Shown one piece after another: positions 41,001 to 53,500 of a DNA stretch of 64,000 bases; position 1 is the stretch's first letter; each line of letters starts with the position of its first letter. Location: the NCBI GenBank assembly GCA_051294375.1, contig CM119271.1, positions 10,667,376 through 10,731,375 on the forward strand. The letters run 5' to 3'. The translations under genes and the position numbers were made by a program. The notes beneath the pieces were generated by a model that saw nothing but the letters and a program-made list of their open reading frames with translations, did no database searches and was not told the DNA's origin. The DNA comes from Paraspadella gotoi (Eukaryota > Chaetognatha).

Positions 41001-43082
41001 ATGAAATGACCTGGGTACTTAATTCGCGTTGAATTAACGCCAGAACGACTATATGCAAAAGAGATTCACGAACTCTTATCATTTTCCAGCGAATAAAGAG
41101 TCTATCTCTTATATACAGGCTCATCGTGGGATCGAAAACGTGAAATGCGTCGCTATCGTAAACGATACGACGGGGACTCTCATGGCGTGCGCCCATAAGT
41201 GAGTAATCCATCTTAAAATAAGCTCAGCGAAAAGTCTTAACGCAATTCGTTAAATCTACTCGTAACGAAATGTTTCTCTTGGTTGCTCCCGCAGAAATCC
41301 CAGGTGCCTGGTCGGTTTGATCTTGGGAACGGGATCCAACGCTTGCTACGTTGAAAAGTTGGACAAAGTGAAAACGTGGACTGGGGACAAAGATCCTCCG
41401 GACGAAGTGAGCCCGGAAAACGGGAGAATAAAATATATATATTATATTAGTTATAATCGCGATCCTTCGAAAAAAACCCGCAGGTGCTTATCAACACGGA
41501 ATGGGGGGCTTTCGGCAACGGCGGTTGTCTCGAATTCATTCAGACGGAATTCGACAAAGACGTGGACGCTCATTCTCCGAACGCGAGACAACAAATTTTC
41601 GAAAAGATGATATCCGGGATGTACATGGGGGAGATCGTGCGACTCGTCATGTGCAAGTTAGTATTTAAGGAGAAACGCTTCATCGTTGAAATCATTCATA
41701 ATTCGTCGAGAATATTACGTAAAATTTGACGAATGATTTACACTAATTAATATGCACTATTAATCATGAGAAATCTAAATATGCAACTACTTAAAAAGCA
41801 TAACACAAAAACAAATGAAGAATTTGGATAATACAAATACAAATAGAAATGAAGAATTTGGATAATCATTTACGAACGTCTTTTTTCTTGCGCAGATTAT
41901 TCGCAAAAGGAGTTTTGTTTTCCCACCATCGCGACTCGAAGACGCAGTTTTTCGTTCCCGAAAGTCCGACGACGTCAGGAGCGCCGACCCCAGGAGCGCT
42001 TGCGCCGGGATCGTCCGAAACCAAATTAGCGGAGCCAGAAATGCTGAATTGGGGCAACAAAGGAACCTTTTTTACAAAATACATTTCCGAAATAGAAGGG
42101 TAAGAGATGGGGGGGGGGGAGAGCTGTCGTTGCAATTTTTTTTTCTGTAGTCCAGATATAGCGTGATACTTTGTAGTATATTAGACTGAAAGAACGGTAG
42201 TCGCGGGTTGACTAGTTTCACTCTTAATTAAGTTTAAAAATGTATATTTGATTTTTGCGGAGATTAATTTTAAAAAGTGTTTGTATTCAGGGCGAATCCC
42301 CCTGTTTATTTTGTGAAGACAACTCCTCGCGCTTGCTTCTCGGATGGTATTTTTTTTAATTCGTTAACAACCTAACTTTTAGTTTAAATCGACCGTAGAA
42401 AAGTAGCAAGAAGCGAACAAGTGTAGCTTAACTAATTGCAACGACTATTAATTTATTTAATAACAGTTTAATCGTTCAATGCTTGAAACAAAAGTTATCG
42501 CTTCTCGTCGTACCAACCCCTCCTCCTCCCATTCCTCAGTGATTGCACCGAAGATTTCGTGGTGACGCGAGAAATTTTGAAAGAGTGCGGAGTGACAGGC
42601 CCGACGTTGCAAGACTGCGCCATCGTCAAGAAAATTTGCGACGTAGTCTCCGTCAGAGCCGCGAATTTGTCCTCGTTGGGTTAGTTTTAAACTTGATTTT
42701 GACGTTGATCCAAAAAAAATCTACTTCGTAAACCGAAGCGACTCGAGTTTTTTTTTTTTGTGAACAGGAATAGCGGTAATTTTGAACCGCATGCAACGGC
42801 CTCACGCGACCGTCGGAATCGACGGTTCACTCTACCGATTCCATCCTCGTTTTCACACTTTGATGATGAACAAAATTCCAGGTTTGTGACATCCCAAGTT
42901 TACCACGACTTCCGATTCGTATGTTATTATTTTTAATTCATTTTTGATTTTTACCAGATTTGATTCTTCCATCGCTCACATTCGACCTGACCCTGTCCCA
43001 AGACGGAAGCGGGAAAGGGGCCGCGCTCATCGCCGCCGTGGTGAATAAGAAGAGAAATCCTTCGGGCCAATCGCAAACTTGA
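38046..43082 (+). CDS. HK: Hexokinase
   Basis: Thirteen exons join in phase to 611 residues: 38046-38206, 39304-39484, 39555-39656, 39924-40056, 40377-40517, 40591-40760, 41119-41198, 41295-41406, 41484-41656, 41896-42099, 42540-42679, 42768-42881, 42958-43082. It phosphorylates glucose at the start of glycolysis. Seen: [15 protein letters not shown] (ATP phosphate loop, about 172-186), [13 protein letters not shown], catalytic Asp in [13 protein letters not shown] (about 312), [23 protein letters not shown] and [16 protein letters not shown]. It is a single-unit (about 50-60 kDa) form, not the duplicated vertebrate form. Oddities: a Pro/Ser/Gly-rich insertion ([20 protein letters not shown]) before NWGNKGTFF, and an uncertain N-terminus. 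Exon 1 fits by phase only; a start at 39362 just after the acceptor at 39303 would give 538 residues. Confidence 0.92.
39814..39923 (+). repeat. 33-bp tandem repeat, three copies, in a hexokinase intron
   Basis: GAGGAGGAATATTG followed by a TTTCCCC tract starts at 39818, 39851 and 39884. The last copy runs into the polypyrimidine tract of the real acceptor (ending 39923). Confidence 0.85.
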
Positions 43083-44627
43083 GAACACGTGCAACTCTTT
43101 TCTTTTTTTTTTCTTAGTCCTTCCAAGTTTTTTTTTTTGTTTTTTTTTAGTACCGAAAACAGTTACTATATATATATATCGTTTATCTATTTCGCATTTT
43201 AGTTCACAAATTGCTTTTTGTTATTCAAGAGATCTATATTCGTAAAAAAATATTTTTAGAGGCTATTATTTCGTAGGAGTTAGACGTATTTTACACAAAG
43301 ACTTAAATTGAAATTAATTTTTTCATTTAAGTTTATTGATTTAGAGCGTAAACAAACGTGCTATGCTGGTCATTAAAAAACGCGACGTATTCTACTAGAA
43401 TTTCTCAGACTCCACGCTGCGTAATGTGCACAACTCTTGTGCAAAGTTGGGTTATTGTGCTAATTTTGAGGCGAAAGTCGGTGCATTTCAGTTGAGCGAA
43501 GAATAGGGACATTAGAAGTTCATAGAAGATAAGATATGATAATCGCTTAGTTCGTATGAGAGTGAAGAATGAAGAAACCATAACTACTGAATAAGCGAGA
43601 CTTTCTTCTGAGACATTGAACATAAAAAAAACGAATATCCCAGGGGGAGAACTCTACCTTTTTAATTTGGGGAGGGGGTTGGGAGAGAGAAATATTTAAA
43701 GGGTTGTATAATTTTTCTCATCGACTTTCATATTATTCGTTTATAAACATCGGCTTAAACTCTTTTACTATCTAAAACTAGTCATGCGACTTTCTCATTT
43801 TTTAAAATATATTTTCTTGCTGTCGTTTTATACATTTTTTTCGTCCACTTTTCATGTTATGGTAGTCTTAGACGAGAGAAGCTACAGTGAAGCAGAGACC
43901 GATATATACTTCCGTACCAGATAAGTGAGTACAAGACTTTATCAGAGGCGACAAAAAATTGGATTCGGATGAAAAAGTCCAATAATGACCTCAAGTTGAA
44001 GGTTTTTCAAAATGAGGACTTTTCTTGGTAAGATATATATAAAAATCTTTGAAAAGACAGTTGCACGTATTGTTGTTTCACTTTTAATTCAGAATAACAC
44101 TTTCGCAATATGTGTCCACAAATAAAAATTTAGTATTTGAAAACTAAAAGTTTTTGTTAATTGCTCAATTTTTTTTACGTAGCGAAATTAACTATTTTGG
44201 ACCCAAAAATCCAAATCCGCAAAAACTAGTTTTTTTTACTAGTGGTTTCGTGGCAGTTTATTCGTTTAGCAATAGTATTGATCCCTATTTCAGCTATTTA
44301 TATTTTAAATTTGCCTCTTTTAAACCCAGACATCTGAAACACCAACTTTATATTCCGAACATAGATTTCGGCGATGCGACTATTGACTATCTCACCTTAC
44401 CCTCTCCTCGCCATTCGCGAGTTCGGAATCGCTCCTCGAGCCTGAAAAAAAAATCGTCATTCGTTATTTCGTATTCGGTTCTTTGTTTGACAGGAAATAA
44501 AAAAGAAAAACAAAGAAAAATAGTACTACTGTAGATCGCTTTGAAAAATGAGATTCAAATCAAGAACGAAACGTGAGAGAGAAAAAGATTCCCCGTCTCT
44601 ATTTTGAGACTCTTTCCTCTTTCGAAG
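43083..44627. other. Hexokinase-CEP120 spacer
   Basis: 1.5 kb, AT-rich. No convincing exon on either strand. An acceptor-like TTTGTTTGACAG ends at 44493, 134 nt before the CEP120 ATG. Confidence 0.5.
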
Positions 44628-47600
44628 ATGGTGTTGCCGTCGTCCTCGACCAACGCCCCCCGCTCTTCTTCCTCTTCCTCCTCCAAGCTGCTCGTCGTCC
44701 TCGCCCTCCTCGAGGGGCGCCACTTTCCGCGACGCCCGCGCCACCGCCTCCTCGTCGAGGCGCGCTTCGACGCCGAACTCCTCGCTTCTGATCCCGTCGC
44801 CCACTCGGAGTCGCCCACCATCTCGCAAGAGCTGGCCTGGCAGTTGGACAAGAAGTCGCTGAGGCAGCATCGACTGCAGAAGACCTCCATCAAGGTCACG
44901 CTCTTCGCCGTCGATGCCGACTCCTCCTCCGCCAAGGAGCAGGTGGAGAAGGGAGGAGGGGTGGTTGTTAGACTCTGAGAGTTTGATTCGTTTGGAGAGG
45001 ATAGAAGCGTCAGTGTATATTCAAATTGTCAATAAAATGTTTTTTTATTAAATGTTATTTTTCCGTTGAGGTGGGCTACTTGGTGATCCCTCTTCGTTCC
45101 GCCGGGCCGCGACCCGCGCCGCAATGGCACAGCCTCCTCTCCTCCAAATACTCGTTAAAGACGAAACCGGAAATTCGCGTCGGCGTCTACGTCGATGACG
45201 CCGACGCTACCGCCGCCACTTCCGGCGCGGACACGCAATCCTCAGCTTTTCCATCCGGCCTTGGGGAAACGACGGGGCCGAGTTATAAAGGTAGTTCACA
45301 TTACGCTTCACATTTTACTTGGCCCGGTCCCGCTTTATTACCCGCTATTATTCTGTCCAAAGATGGCTTATTTATTAAATTAATGCATAATTTTATCTTG
45401 GTTGTATGTACCAATTTTCTATTGAAAAAATACAGAATAGATAATTTAATATTTGTTGGGCATATTGCCTGAGATAAGAGAAGTATGTTCTTAAGTACCA
45501 AGAGATTCAATAGAAAATAGTAATAACAAACTTGCAATCTTTTAAAAAGATTCGACGGCTTCGGGTTTCCTCTCTTCCTCGCTGACGCCGACTCTCGACG
45601 AAGACGAAGGCTGGTATTCGATCGGACCCAAAGACGATCCCCGCAACAGAACTTTTCTCTTTTCCATCACCGTCGCCTTTGCCGCCAACTTGGTTCATCT
45701 CTTGCCTTCCAGTTGGTTTTCCGCGTGAAAGATCTGAATTGCGTGAGAATGTGAATTGTGATGGGTTCTTCTCCCGCGCTTTTTTTTATCAATATTTGTA
45801 TTTTTATGATAAACATTTTTTTTTCACGAACGAGTTACGATTATCGATCCCCCCCTTCCCTACTTTCCGCCAGACGTTCTGCCTCGAGATCCGGATTCGC
45901 CTCGCGGTTTCTTCTTCTTTTATTCTCTCTTCGGAAATTCCGTGACGACCGATCCTTTCCCAGATGCCGCCGATCCAGACTTTCCCAGTAAAAAAAACAA
46001 TGCCACGTTCATTTTTTTAGGGGGAAAAGTTTTTGCTTTATATTGCATGTTAAAAAAACTAAACTTAAGTAATGAAAAATAATTACGATAAGTAATTTAA
46101 TTGAACGAGCGTTAATTAAGAATGTAATGTGAACGATCGCCCGAATTGTGATAATTTATCGTTGAAAATAATTGGGGAAAAAAAATCCTCTCGGTGAAGC
46201 GAAGTTTTTTCCTCAAATTTGATGTCGTTAGGTTAAGTCGGACATCAAAATTGTATTAATTTTAAAAGAAATTACATCAACGTGTACGTGTAAATGAGTT
46301 TAAAGAATTTCCTTCTCATCATTTTTTTTCCCTCTTTCCCGCCAGCGGAACGCGCGTCCGTCCGCATCCGCTGCAGCATCGATCGCCTCCGCTCCTTTTT
46401 CCGCGCGCAACCTGGCATCGAGGTTCATCTCTGCTACGGCGCGCAGTCGCTGGGGAAAGCCTCGTTGCCCTTCGGAGGTCTCGTGGCCGGAAACGAGGCG
46501 GAGCTGTTCATGCAGGTGTCGCTGGTGTCATTTGTCGTATTTTCGCTCCGATTTCCTTATCTTCCCTTATTTTTTTCCGACAGCCGGTCAACATCGAAGA
46601 GACTTACCGAATCACTCCGCATCCAACCGTCGCCAAGACGGCGGCGCAAAGAGATGACTTTCCCATGGTGAGTCGGGGAAGATCGGGGGAAGAGTTTCCG
46701 GAGTGAATGAAGATTGATTACAATTTCCGGAGTGAATGAATATTAATGCATGATTACAATTTCTAAATGTAAACTGAAATTTGTTCCATCTCAGGTGGGC
46801 GTCGCCCTCTCCCTCAAATTGGACGAAAGACCAGACCCAAGTTCAATCACGAGGGCAGCGGGGGAGGCCGACGACGCGGAAGGAGTTTCTTCCGCCGCGG
46901 CGGCGGGGCCGGAGACGGAGGCGCGACCGAATATTTCCGGCGCCGAGAAACGAGAAGCGAGCGCCATCACTCTCGACGACACGGCGGATCGGCCCCCGGA
47001 GAAGGTCGCCCCACAAGGTGATTGAATATTAATGACAAGAAATGTAGTTTTGATTATATTTTTTTTAAAAATACTATTTCATTATAGGAGACGAGTCCGT
47101 GTTGTTCCTTCGTGAAGGACGAAAAGAGGGAACGGTGGATCTCGACGCCGGCGGCGACAGCGTTCGAATCTGCGGCGTCGGGCATTCCACGACGCCGACG
47201 CCCGGTTAGAATCGTACTAATTGAGTCCTAAAATTAGTAATTATTAATTAATATAGAGATGTAATTAGCTTACTCCTTTATTACCGAACGGCAGGAGTCG
47301 TTGGTCCGGGCGGGGATTCGGCGTCGCCTACCAAAGAGACGCCGCAGTCCGTTTCCTCTCGACGTCCGAAGATCCCGAAGTCACAGGATCCGCCTCCACT
47401 TCCTCCGCCGACTCTGCCGACGTTTTTGCCGACGCAACCCAAACAGGTCTTTTGATATGTCGAATTTATAAATTAGTCTCGTTTTGTGAGAGGGGTTTAA
47501 TAGACTCATTTGCATACATTCGTGTCGGCTTTGTGTCACCATGAATTTAGTACTTATGTCATTCAAGGGGTCTCCAATTGTCGATTCACGCGCGTTTTTA

Positions 47601-50432
47601 GTATATTAATTAATGATAATGATTGATTCAGAGTTTGGGACATTTAGCAATATTTACTATCAATAATTGATATTAGGTTTAAAATCGTATTTTCAATTTA
47701 GATCGTCGAGTCTGTGAAAACGCCGCCATCCGTCCCACCTTCCTCCCATCATTTCTCCTGCAGCGTCGATCTTCGATCTTTCCACGATTTGAAAACGTTG
47801 CTGACGAAAGATTCTTATCTTTTCTTTCGTTATCATTACCCCTTTTTCGGTTTCTCCGAAGCCATTCACATCTTTCCCGCCATCAAGGTAAATGGTCAAC
47901 TCTTTTAGTTGACATCATTGGAGCGACTTAACGATCCGATCTTTCCTTTATCTCAGCCGACTCCCTTCACCGACACGATGATACCCAACGGTTTTTGCGC
48001 TTTCGACTTCGCCTCTCCGCTCCCTCAATTGGAACACACGTTTCATAATCAACCGTTCATGCTGGAACTGTGGGGTCGATCCGCGGCCAGGTGAGAGAAG
48101 AGAGAATCAAGTTAATGGAGAAACGAAAAAATCAACGCCACACTCTCCCACCACCTTTGACAGCGGTCACCCGAATGCCCCGCAAATAGTCGATCCACGA
48201 TCGGACGCTCTTTTGGGCGTGGCCAAGCTTCCCCTCCTCCCCTTGTTGCAATCCCCCACCACCATCATCTCCCACGCCGCCGAGGTCAAGCGTCGGAGTT
48301 TCAACGCCAAAATCCCCGTCGTCTCCATCCCTACGTCCGCCGAGAGTCAGACACCGCCTCTGGGTGAAGTCGCCGTCTTCCTCTGCCTCGACGACCTCGG
48401 GTTCTTCCGACCGCCGGAGCCGCCGACGCCGCCGGCACCGGCACCGAAGACGGCGGACGCGGCGACGGCGACTTCCGACGCCGAACGGGAAACGCGTCCG
48501 GCGGCGAGAGAGACCCCGGAATACAAGGCGGCGCTGGAGCTGGAATTGTGGAAGGAGACGCAGAAGGAGGCGTTCGAGGAAAGTTTGAAGAGAAAGGAGC
48601 AGGAGCATTTGCAGGTTCGTTTGGTGAAAGGGAATGGGGTGTCGTTTTTAACATGTGTGGTCCTTGCATGTGGTCATCTTTCGACAGGCCATTTCGGAAG
48701 AGTACAAACGACGAGAGCGAGAACGCGAGCTGACGATGCGGAAACGAATCGCGGATTATTCCGAGTTGGAGACGCGATTGCGAGAGACGCTGGCGGATTT
48801 GGAAGCGAGGCAAAAGACTCTTCTACAGGCGGAGAAGGAGGCGGAGAAGTTCAAAGAGGAGGCGAAGCGAGAGCATCAGGCTCGACTGGTGGAGGTGGAG
48901 GCTGTTGCCAGGAGAAAGGCCGAGGATTTCGAGCATAAGGTCTTTTTTTTTTGTGGATGTTAATCTCGCTGGATGTCGATTTAGCAGTTGAGCTTTATTA
49001 AATTTATTGTTAAAACAACAGATAGCGTTGGAGAAGAAAAACTCGAAAGGTTTGGAGGATCAAATAAAGAGGTTGCAAGGGGATTTGGTTGAAGCCGGAC
49101 GGAAACTAGAAACGTCGGACAAAGCGTTGGAATCGCTGAAACTGTCGCAACAGCAACAACCGGAGGTCGTGTTGCAGAGAGAAGTGAACAAATTGACGGC
49201 GGAGATTAGCCAGTTGGAGAAAAAGCTCGAGGCCGGTGAGTGGGTCGTCGGTTTGGCCGTGGGCGGTGCGGTTCCGGTGGGCTGTTTGTATTTGATTTTC
49301 GTCCTTTATTTTGTCAGCTGCCAAGTCCAAGGCTCACTACAAACAGCAGTGGGGTCGCGCGTTGAAGGAATTGGCGAGATTCAAGCAGAAAGAAGCGGAA
49401 GGAGCGAAAGAGCGATTGAGGATACAGGAGCACGAGTTGGAGCATCTGAGGTGAGTTGGAGCAACGGAGGTGAGTTTTCGGTTTGACTCGTAACGGGGGG
49501 GAAGGAAAAGGGAATGAGTGGCGCGGGGAAGGGAGTTGGAAATTATCAAATTGGTACAATAAATTTCAAAATTATCCATTTTTTTATTAAACAAGCTTTG
49601 GTAGTTGGGCTCCTGTCTTTGAAATGGCTATGGTGCGTGATTGCATCAAGGTCATCGTGTCAAAAAAAGCTTTCCGTTGGGAATACATTCGAACAAAGTT
49701 AACTTTTTTGCGAATCATACATGATCTGAATAGTGAACCGAGGTGATCGGTAGAAATTTTAATGATTAAGGAGTTGAATCTGGTTTAATGCTTGTGTAAG
49801 TTTAAATGATTTAATTATGGGGTAAAATAAGTACTAATTGCTGGTACAACAGAAGAAATGAGCTTGCAGTAGTGACCGACACAAGATCAAGAAAATCTTG
49901 TGACAGATCGCAGAGAAATAATGGCCGAAAAAAAGAAGGGGGGGGTTTAAAAGAGTGCTAGGGGAAGATTCCTGTCGCAACACGTTTTCCTTTAATTTTC
50001 ATCATCTTGTGCGGCAATGAATGAAAACCAAACTTATTCCAAAGGCTTCGCTACCTCGTCGCCGAGGAAAGAGGCGTGTCCAACGCCGAACACCGGCAGA
50101 TGCAAGACTTGAAGGAGGAAATCGCGGCGCTCAAACTCGCCAACCAACGTTTTCTTCCCGTCGATCCAAACTTCGCGCGTGGCACCCGCGTCGAAAACGA
50201 CGGCAACAACAACAACGACAACGAGGAAAGCAACAAGAACCGAATTGTCGCGGATTCGCCGATGACCGTCGACGAAGACATCGCTCGTCTCGTCGAGGAG
50301 AGAGACGCGTTGCTTCAAACCGGCGTCTACTCTGACGGAGACAGAGTCATTCGCGATCTCGATCGTCGAATAAAGGAGAAAATGGCGCGAGGGATGACGT
50401 CGCGGAATCCGTTGACGTCGCTGGTCACGTGA
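44628..50432 (+). CDS. CEP120: Centrosomal protein of 120 kDa (C2 domains plus coiled coil)
   Basis: Sixteen exons join in phase to 1104 residues (human 986): 44628-44942, 45071-45290, 45550-45711, 45874-45987, 46346-46515, 46584-46667, 46795-47017, 47088-47204, 47295-47446, 47702-47887, 47957-48090, 48164-48614, 48688-48939, 49022-49235, 49318-49450, 50045-50432. CEP120 promotes centriole elongation and ciliogenesis. Seen: N-terminal C2-like domain ([37 protein letters not shown]), second C2 ([15 protein letters not shown]), third C2 ([30 protein letters not shown]), then long coiled coil (about 750-1010; [33 protein letters not shown]) and the conserved tail [21 protein letters not shown] Pro/Ala-rich expansion lies between the C2 domains. 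Alignment landmarks are from memory of the human protein. Confidence 0.93.
45335..45425 (+). repeat. Partial copy of dispersed repeat family A in a CEP120 intron
   Basis: It matches the right half of the family: CTGTCCAAAGATGGCTTATT, then TTATTAAATTAATGCATAAT, then TTGGTTGTATGTACCAATTT. It is diverged by small indels. Confidence 0.55.
49540..49625 (-). repeat. Inverted copy of dispersed repeat family A in a CEP120 intron
   Basis: Its reverse complement gives ACCAAAGCTTGTTTAATAAA, AATGGATAATTTTGAAATTT and TTGTACCAATTTGAT, following the family right end in order. Confidence 0.55.
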
Positions 50433-51177
50433 CGTCCTCGCTGGTCACGTGACACCGTCGCTTATCGAGTGACGATTGTTTTTCTTTTTTGTTTTTCTTT
50501 TTTCTTACCACCTCGTTGTCTTAGATTTTAGAATTTTTCAATGAGCCTTAAAATAATGCGGATTAAACTGGACTATGTCTACATATATATGCAGCTCGAT
50601 TTTTTTTCCTGCTATGTATATTGTTTAAAGATAGCCTAGTGCAAGGCTGGATAGAGGGTTCCGCGTTGGAATCTTAAAATTGTGATTATTTAGGGCCCCT
50701 TCACTTATCTTTATTGAAAGCTATTTACTTTTTTAATTTTTTATTGTTAAAAGCCGTTAACAATTCTGTTTTAACTTTATGAAGCAATACTTGTTTCCTT
50801 TACAACAGCGAAATCACTCTGCACGAAAAGATTAAAAAAAACTTATACTAGTCACAAAAAAAATAAACAAATTTCACCATCACTCAACTCAGTCACTCAA
50901 GAGATCATTTAAAAAGAAAGACAACCGTCGAAAAAAAAAAATTATCTGTGATATATCTCCTCGACGGAAGACCAAGACTTCTTCCAAGACTTTCTCTTTT
51001 GGTTTTAAATTAAATTCCATTACGCATTAAAACAACCCCCCCAAAAAAAATACGTAATAATATTTGGTAATTTTAAACTATACTTCCGAGCCAAATCAAA
51101 CTCGCCTCAGGATCGAGAGAGAGAGAGAGAGAGGGAATGAACGAAGGAAAAATCCTGAGCTTCTCTCCACGATCGAC
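50433..51177. other. CEP120-LRR gene spacer
   Basis: 745 bp. A short direct repeat, CGCTGGTCACGTGAC, spans the CEP120 stop region (50419-50452). The rest is AT-rich. An acceptor-like CTCGCCTCAG ends at 51110, followed by a (GA)8 run in the LRR gene leader. Confidence 0.5.
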
Positions 51178-53500
51178 ATGCGATCGTCTCTTCCTCCTTT
51201 TCCTCTTTTTCTTTGGTGTCACTTTTGTTTCTTTATCTCCACCGCGCGAGCGCCCTCTCCGGGCGACGGAATGAAGACGTCCCATTCGGTCCGTTCGTCC
51301 GTCTCCGAACGCGACGCGGACGCGGCTGCGGCCGCCGCCGCCTACGGACCCTTCTGGTCCCCCACGGCCGACGCGGCCTGCCCCTCCGCCTGTTTCTGCG
51401 AGTCGCCGGATCAGGCGACTTGCGTCGGGTCCCGTGTCAAGGTCGTCCCCGTCAAACTCAACCCTTACGTCCGCGAGTTGGAGATCGTCGACGCTTCCCT
51501 CGTCAGCGTCCGCACCGACGCCTTCAAGTTCTTCCCGCGGCTGCGTCGACTGGCGCTCGTCAACTGCTCCGTCGTCAAGCTGGAGGCGTTTGCCTTTCGC
51601 GGACTCGTCGAGCTGGAGACGCTGGAGTTCAGCCTCAATCCGCTGACGCACCTTCCAAGATACGCCTTTTCGGGACTCTTCAACGTTAAGGTCGGTTGTG
51701 AGAATGTTAGGGAGTTCGGTCGTTAATAATTGCGTCTGTATTGCGTGCGAAGGATCCATTTCCACCCGCCCCCGAATATCTGTAAGAGATGATTATTTAA
51801 TATGATCTTAAATATGATCTTATATATCTCCCAGTTAATCAACCTGACCCACAACGGAATCAAACGCGTGCATTCCCTGGCGTTCGAGTCGACCTCCTTC
51901 GTCCAGCGTCTCCTCCTCCTCCACAACCCGCTGAGCCACATCTCCGCCCGTTCATTCGCGGGTCTCTCCCACGTTGACGCCCTCGTCATCTCCGACGTCG
52001 ATGCCCCCACGCCCATCGCCACCCTCGAGCCCGACGCCTTCTTCGGGCTTAGTCACGTCAAGGATCTCCATCTGGCGGGGACGCCGATGACGAGGTTGAG
52101 AAGAGAGCTAAAGGAAATTAAGGAAAAGAATTGAAGGAAAGAATGGAGAGAGAAAGAATCAAAGAAAGACAGAATCAATGAATCAATGAATAAATAAATA
52201 AATTCAATCAATCAGACAAAGAAAGAAAAATATGGAAAAGAAATTTAATCTTGGAGGGGTATTGAAGGCGTGAGGAAATAGAGGGAAAAATCGTATATTT
52301 CGCGAAGAGTAGAAACTGGAGAATGTATCGCTTGACAAAATATAACGAGGGGCAGGAGGAAAGACGAGGAAGAGGATAATGGGACGTCAAGATAAATCCT
52401 CCTCCGTTAATTAACAAAATTGATCTCTCCCAAACCCTCTCTTTTAAAAGATTGACCCCGTTCTCCTTCCGCGGTCTCCGCAACGTCGGCCACATGTACC
52501 TCCAGAGGTCAAAGGTCGTCGTCGTCGAGTCCCACGCGTTTTCCGGCCTCAACGACGTCGGTTACGTTCACCTCGACGACTGCAACATCCGACACATTCA
52601 GGTATGAATGGGGGGGGCGCTTCCAGATCGGGCGTGACCACCGACCAACCTTTTGAGTGAAGTCGTAAATGATCTCGAAACGACTTCCCGTTAGGCGGCG
52701 GGATTCGCGGACATGACGAACGTTTCCTACGTGGACCTCAGCAAGAATCGTCTCTACGAACTCACCCCGGAGAGCATGGAGGGCGTGGACGCGGCCGTGG
52801 GGCATCTCGATCTCATGGAGAATCCTTGGCACTGCAACTGCAGCATCCATTGGATGCATAAGGTTCGGGTGGTGGGATAATGGCTCGGAAATTGTTGTAT
52901 CAAATTGATAAGTGATATTAGCTCCTTTTAAAAATATAAGTACATAAGTGTATTATTAACTGAAGACGCGATTCGTGATCTCAGGCGGCGAATCAGTTGG
53001 ACGACGAGGACGTGACGGTTTTGACTCGAAGCATGATGTCCCTTCGGTGTCACACGCCGCCGGAAATGCGCGGGCGCTACCTGGCTCAGCTGGACGATCG
53101 GGTCATGCGGTGCCCCACCGTCGCCGTCGAGCGGCGCGCCCGGGAAGGCGACGCCCCCGTCGCCGCTTCCGGCGTCCCCAAAACAACCGCGTCCGGACCC
53201 GGCGCCGTATTTTTTGGCGCTCTCGTTATTTTAATCTCGGGTCGGACGACGGGTGGGTTCCCTTCGTTACGATGGGAAACGTCGTCGTCGCCGTACTCGT
53301 TTACTCATTGGATAACATATTTATTCGTTTATTTATTCGTGTCGTATCATTACGTGTTTATTATCGAAACTCTTTGCGATATCATCCGTTTTTCCAAGGA
53401 AAGCGTGCTGAGTTTTTCTATTGTTTGTTTCGGTTTTTTGTTTTTTTTCGCGCTGATCTCACGACGGAAGAGCGATTCCCCTTTACTTTTATTGATTTAA
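51178..53500 (+). CDS. Secreted or membrane leucine-rich repeat protein
   Basis: Exons 51178-51690, 51835-52094, 52451-52601, 52695-52862 and 52985-53500 join in phase to about 535 residues. Seen: signal peptide (SSLPPFPLFLWCHFCFFIST), an Ala run, LRRNT-like cysteines (CPSACFCESPDQATC), about eight LRRs (e.g. FRGLVELETLEFSLNPLTHL, DLHLAGTPMTRLR), and an LRRCT cap (NPWHCNCSIHWMHK, then LRCHTPPEMRGRYLAQ). The family is not resolved; the cysteine caps fit extracellular adhesion or receptor LRR proteins. The C-terminus is doubtful: a short hydrophobic GAVFFGALVILIS would fit a GPI signal or weak anchor, but the frame then runs on through AT-rich sequence with more hydrophobic stretches, which may be an unspliced intron or 3' UTR. 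Confidence 0.75.
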
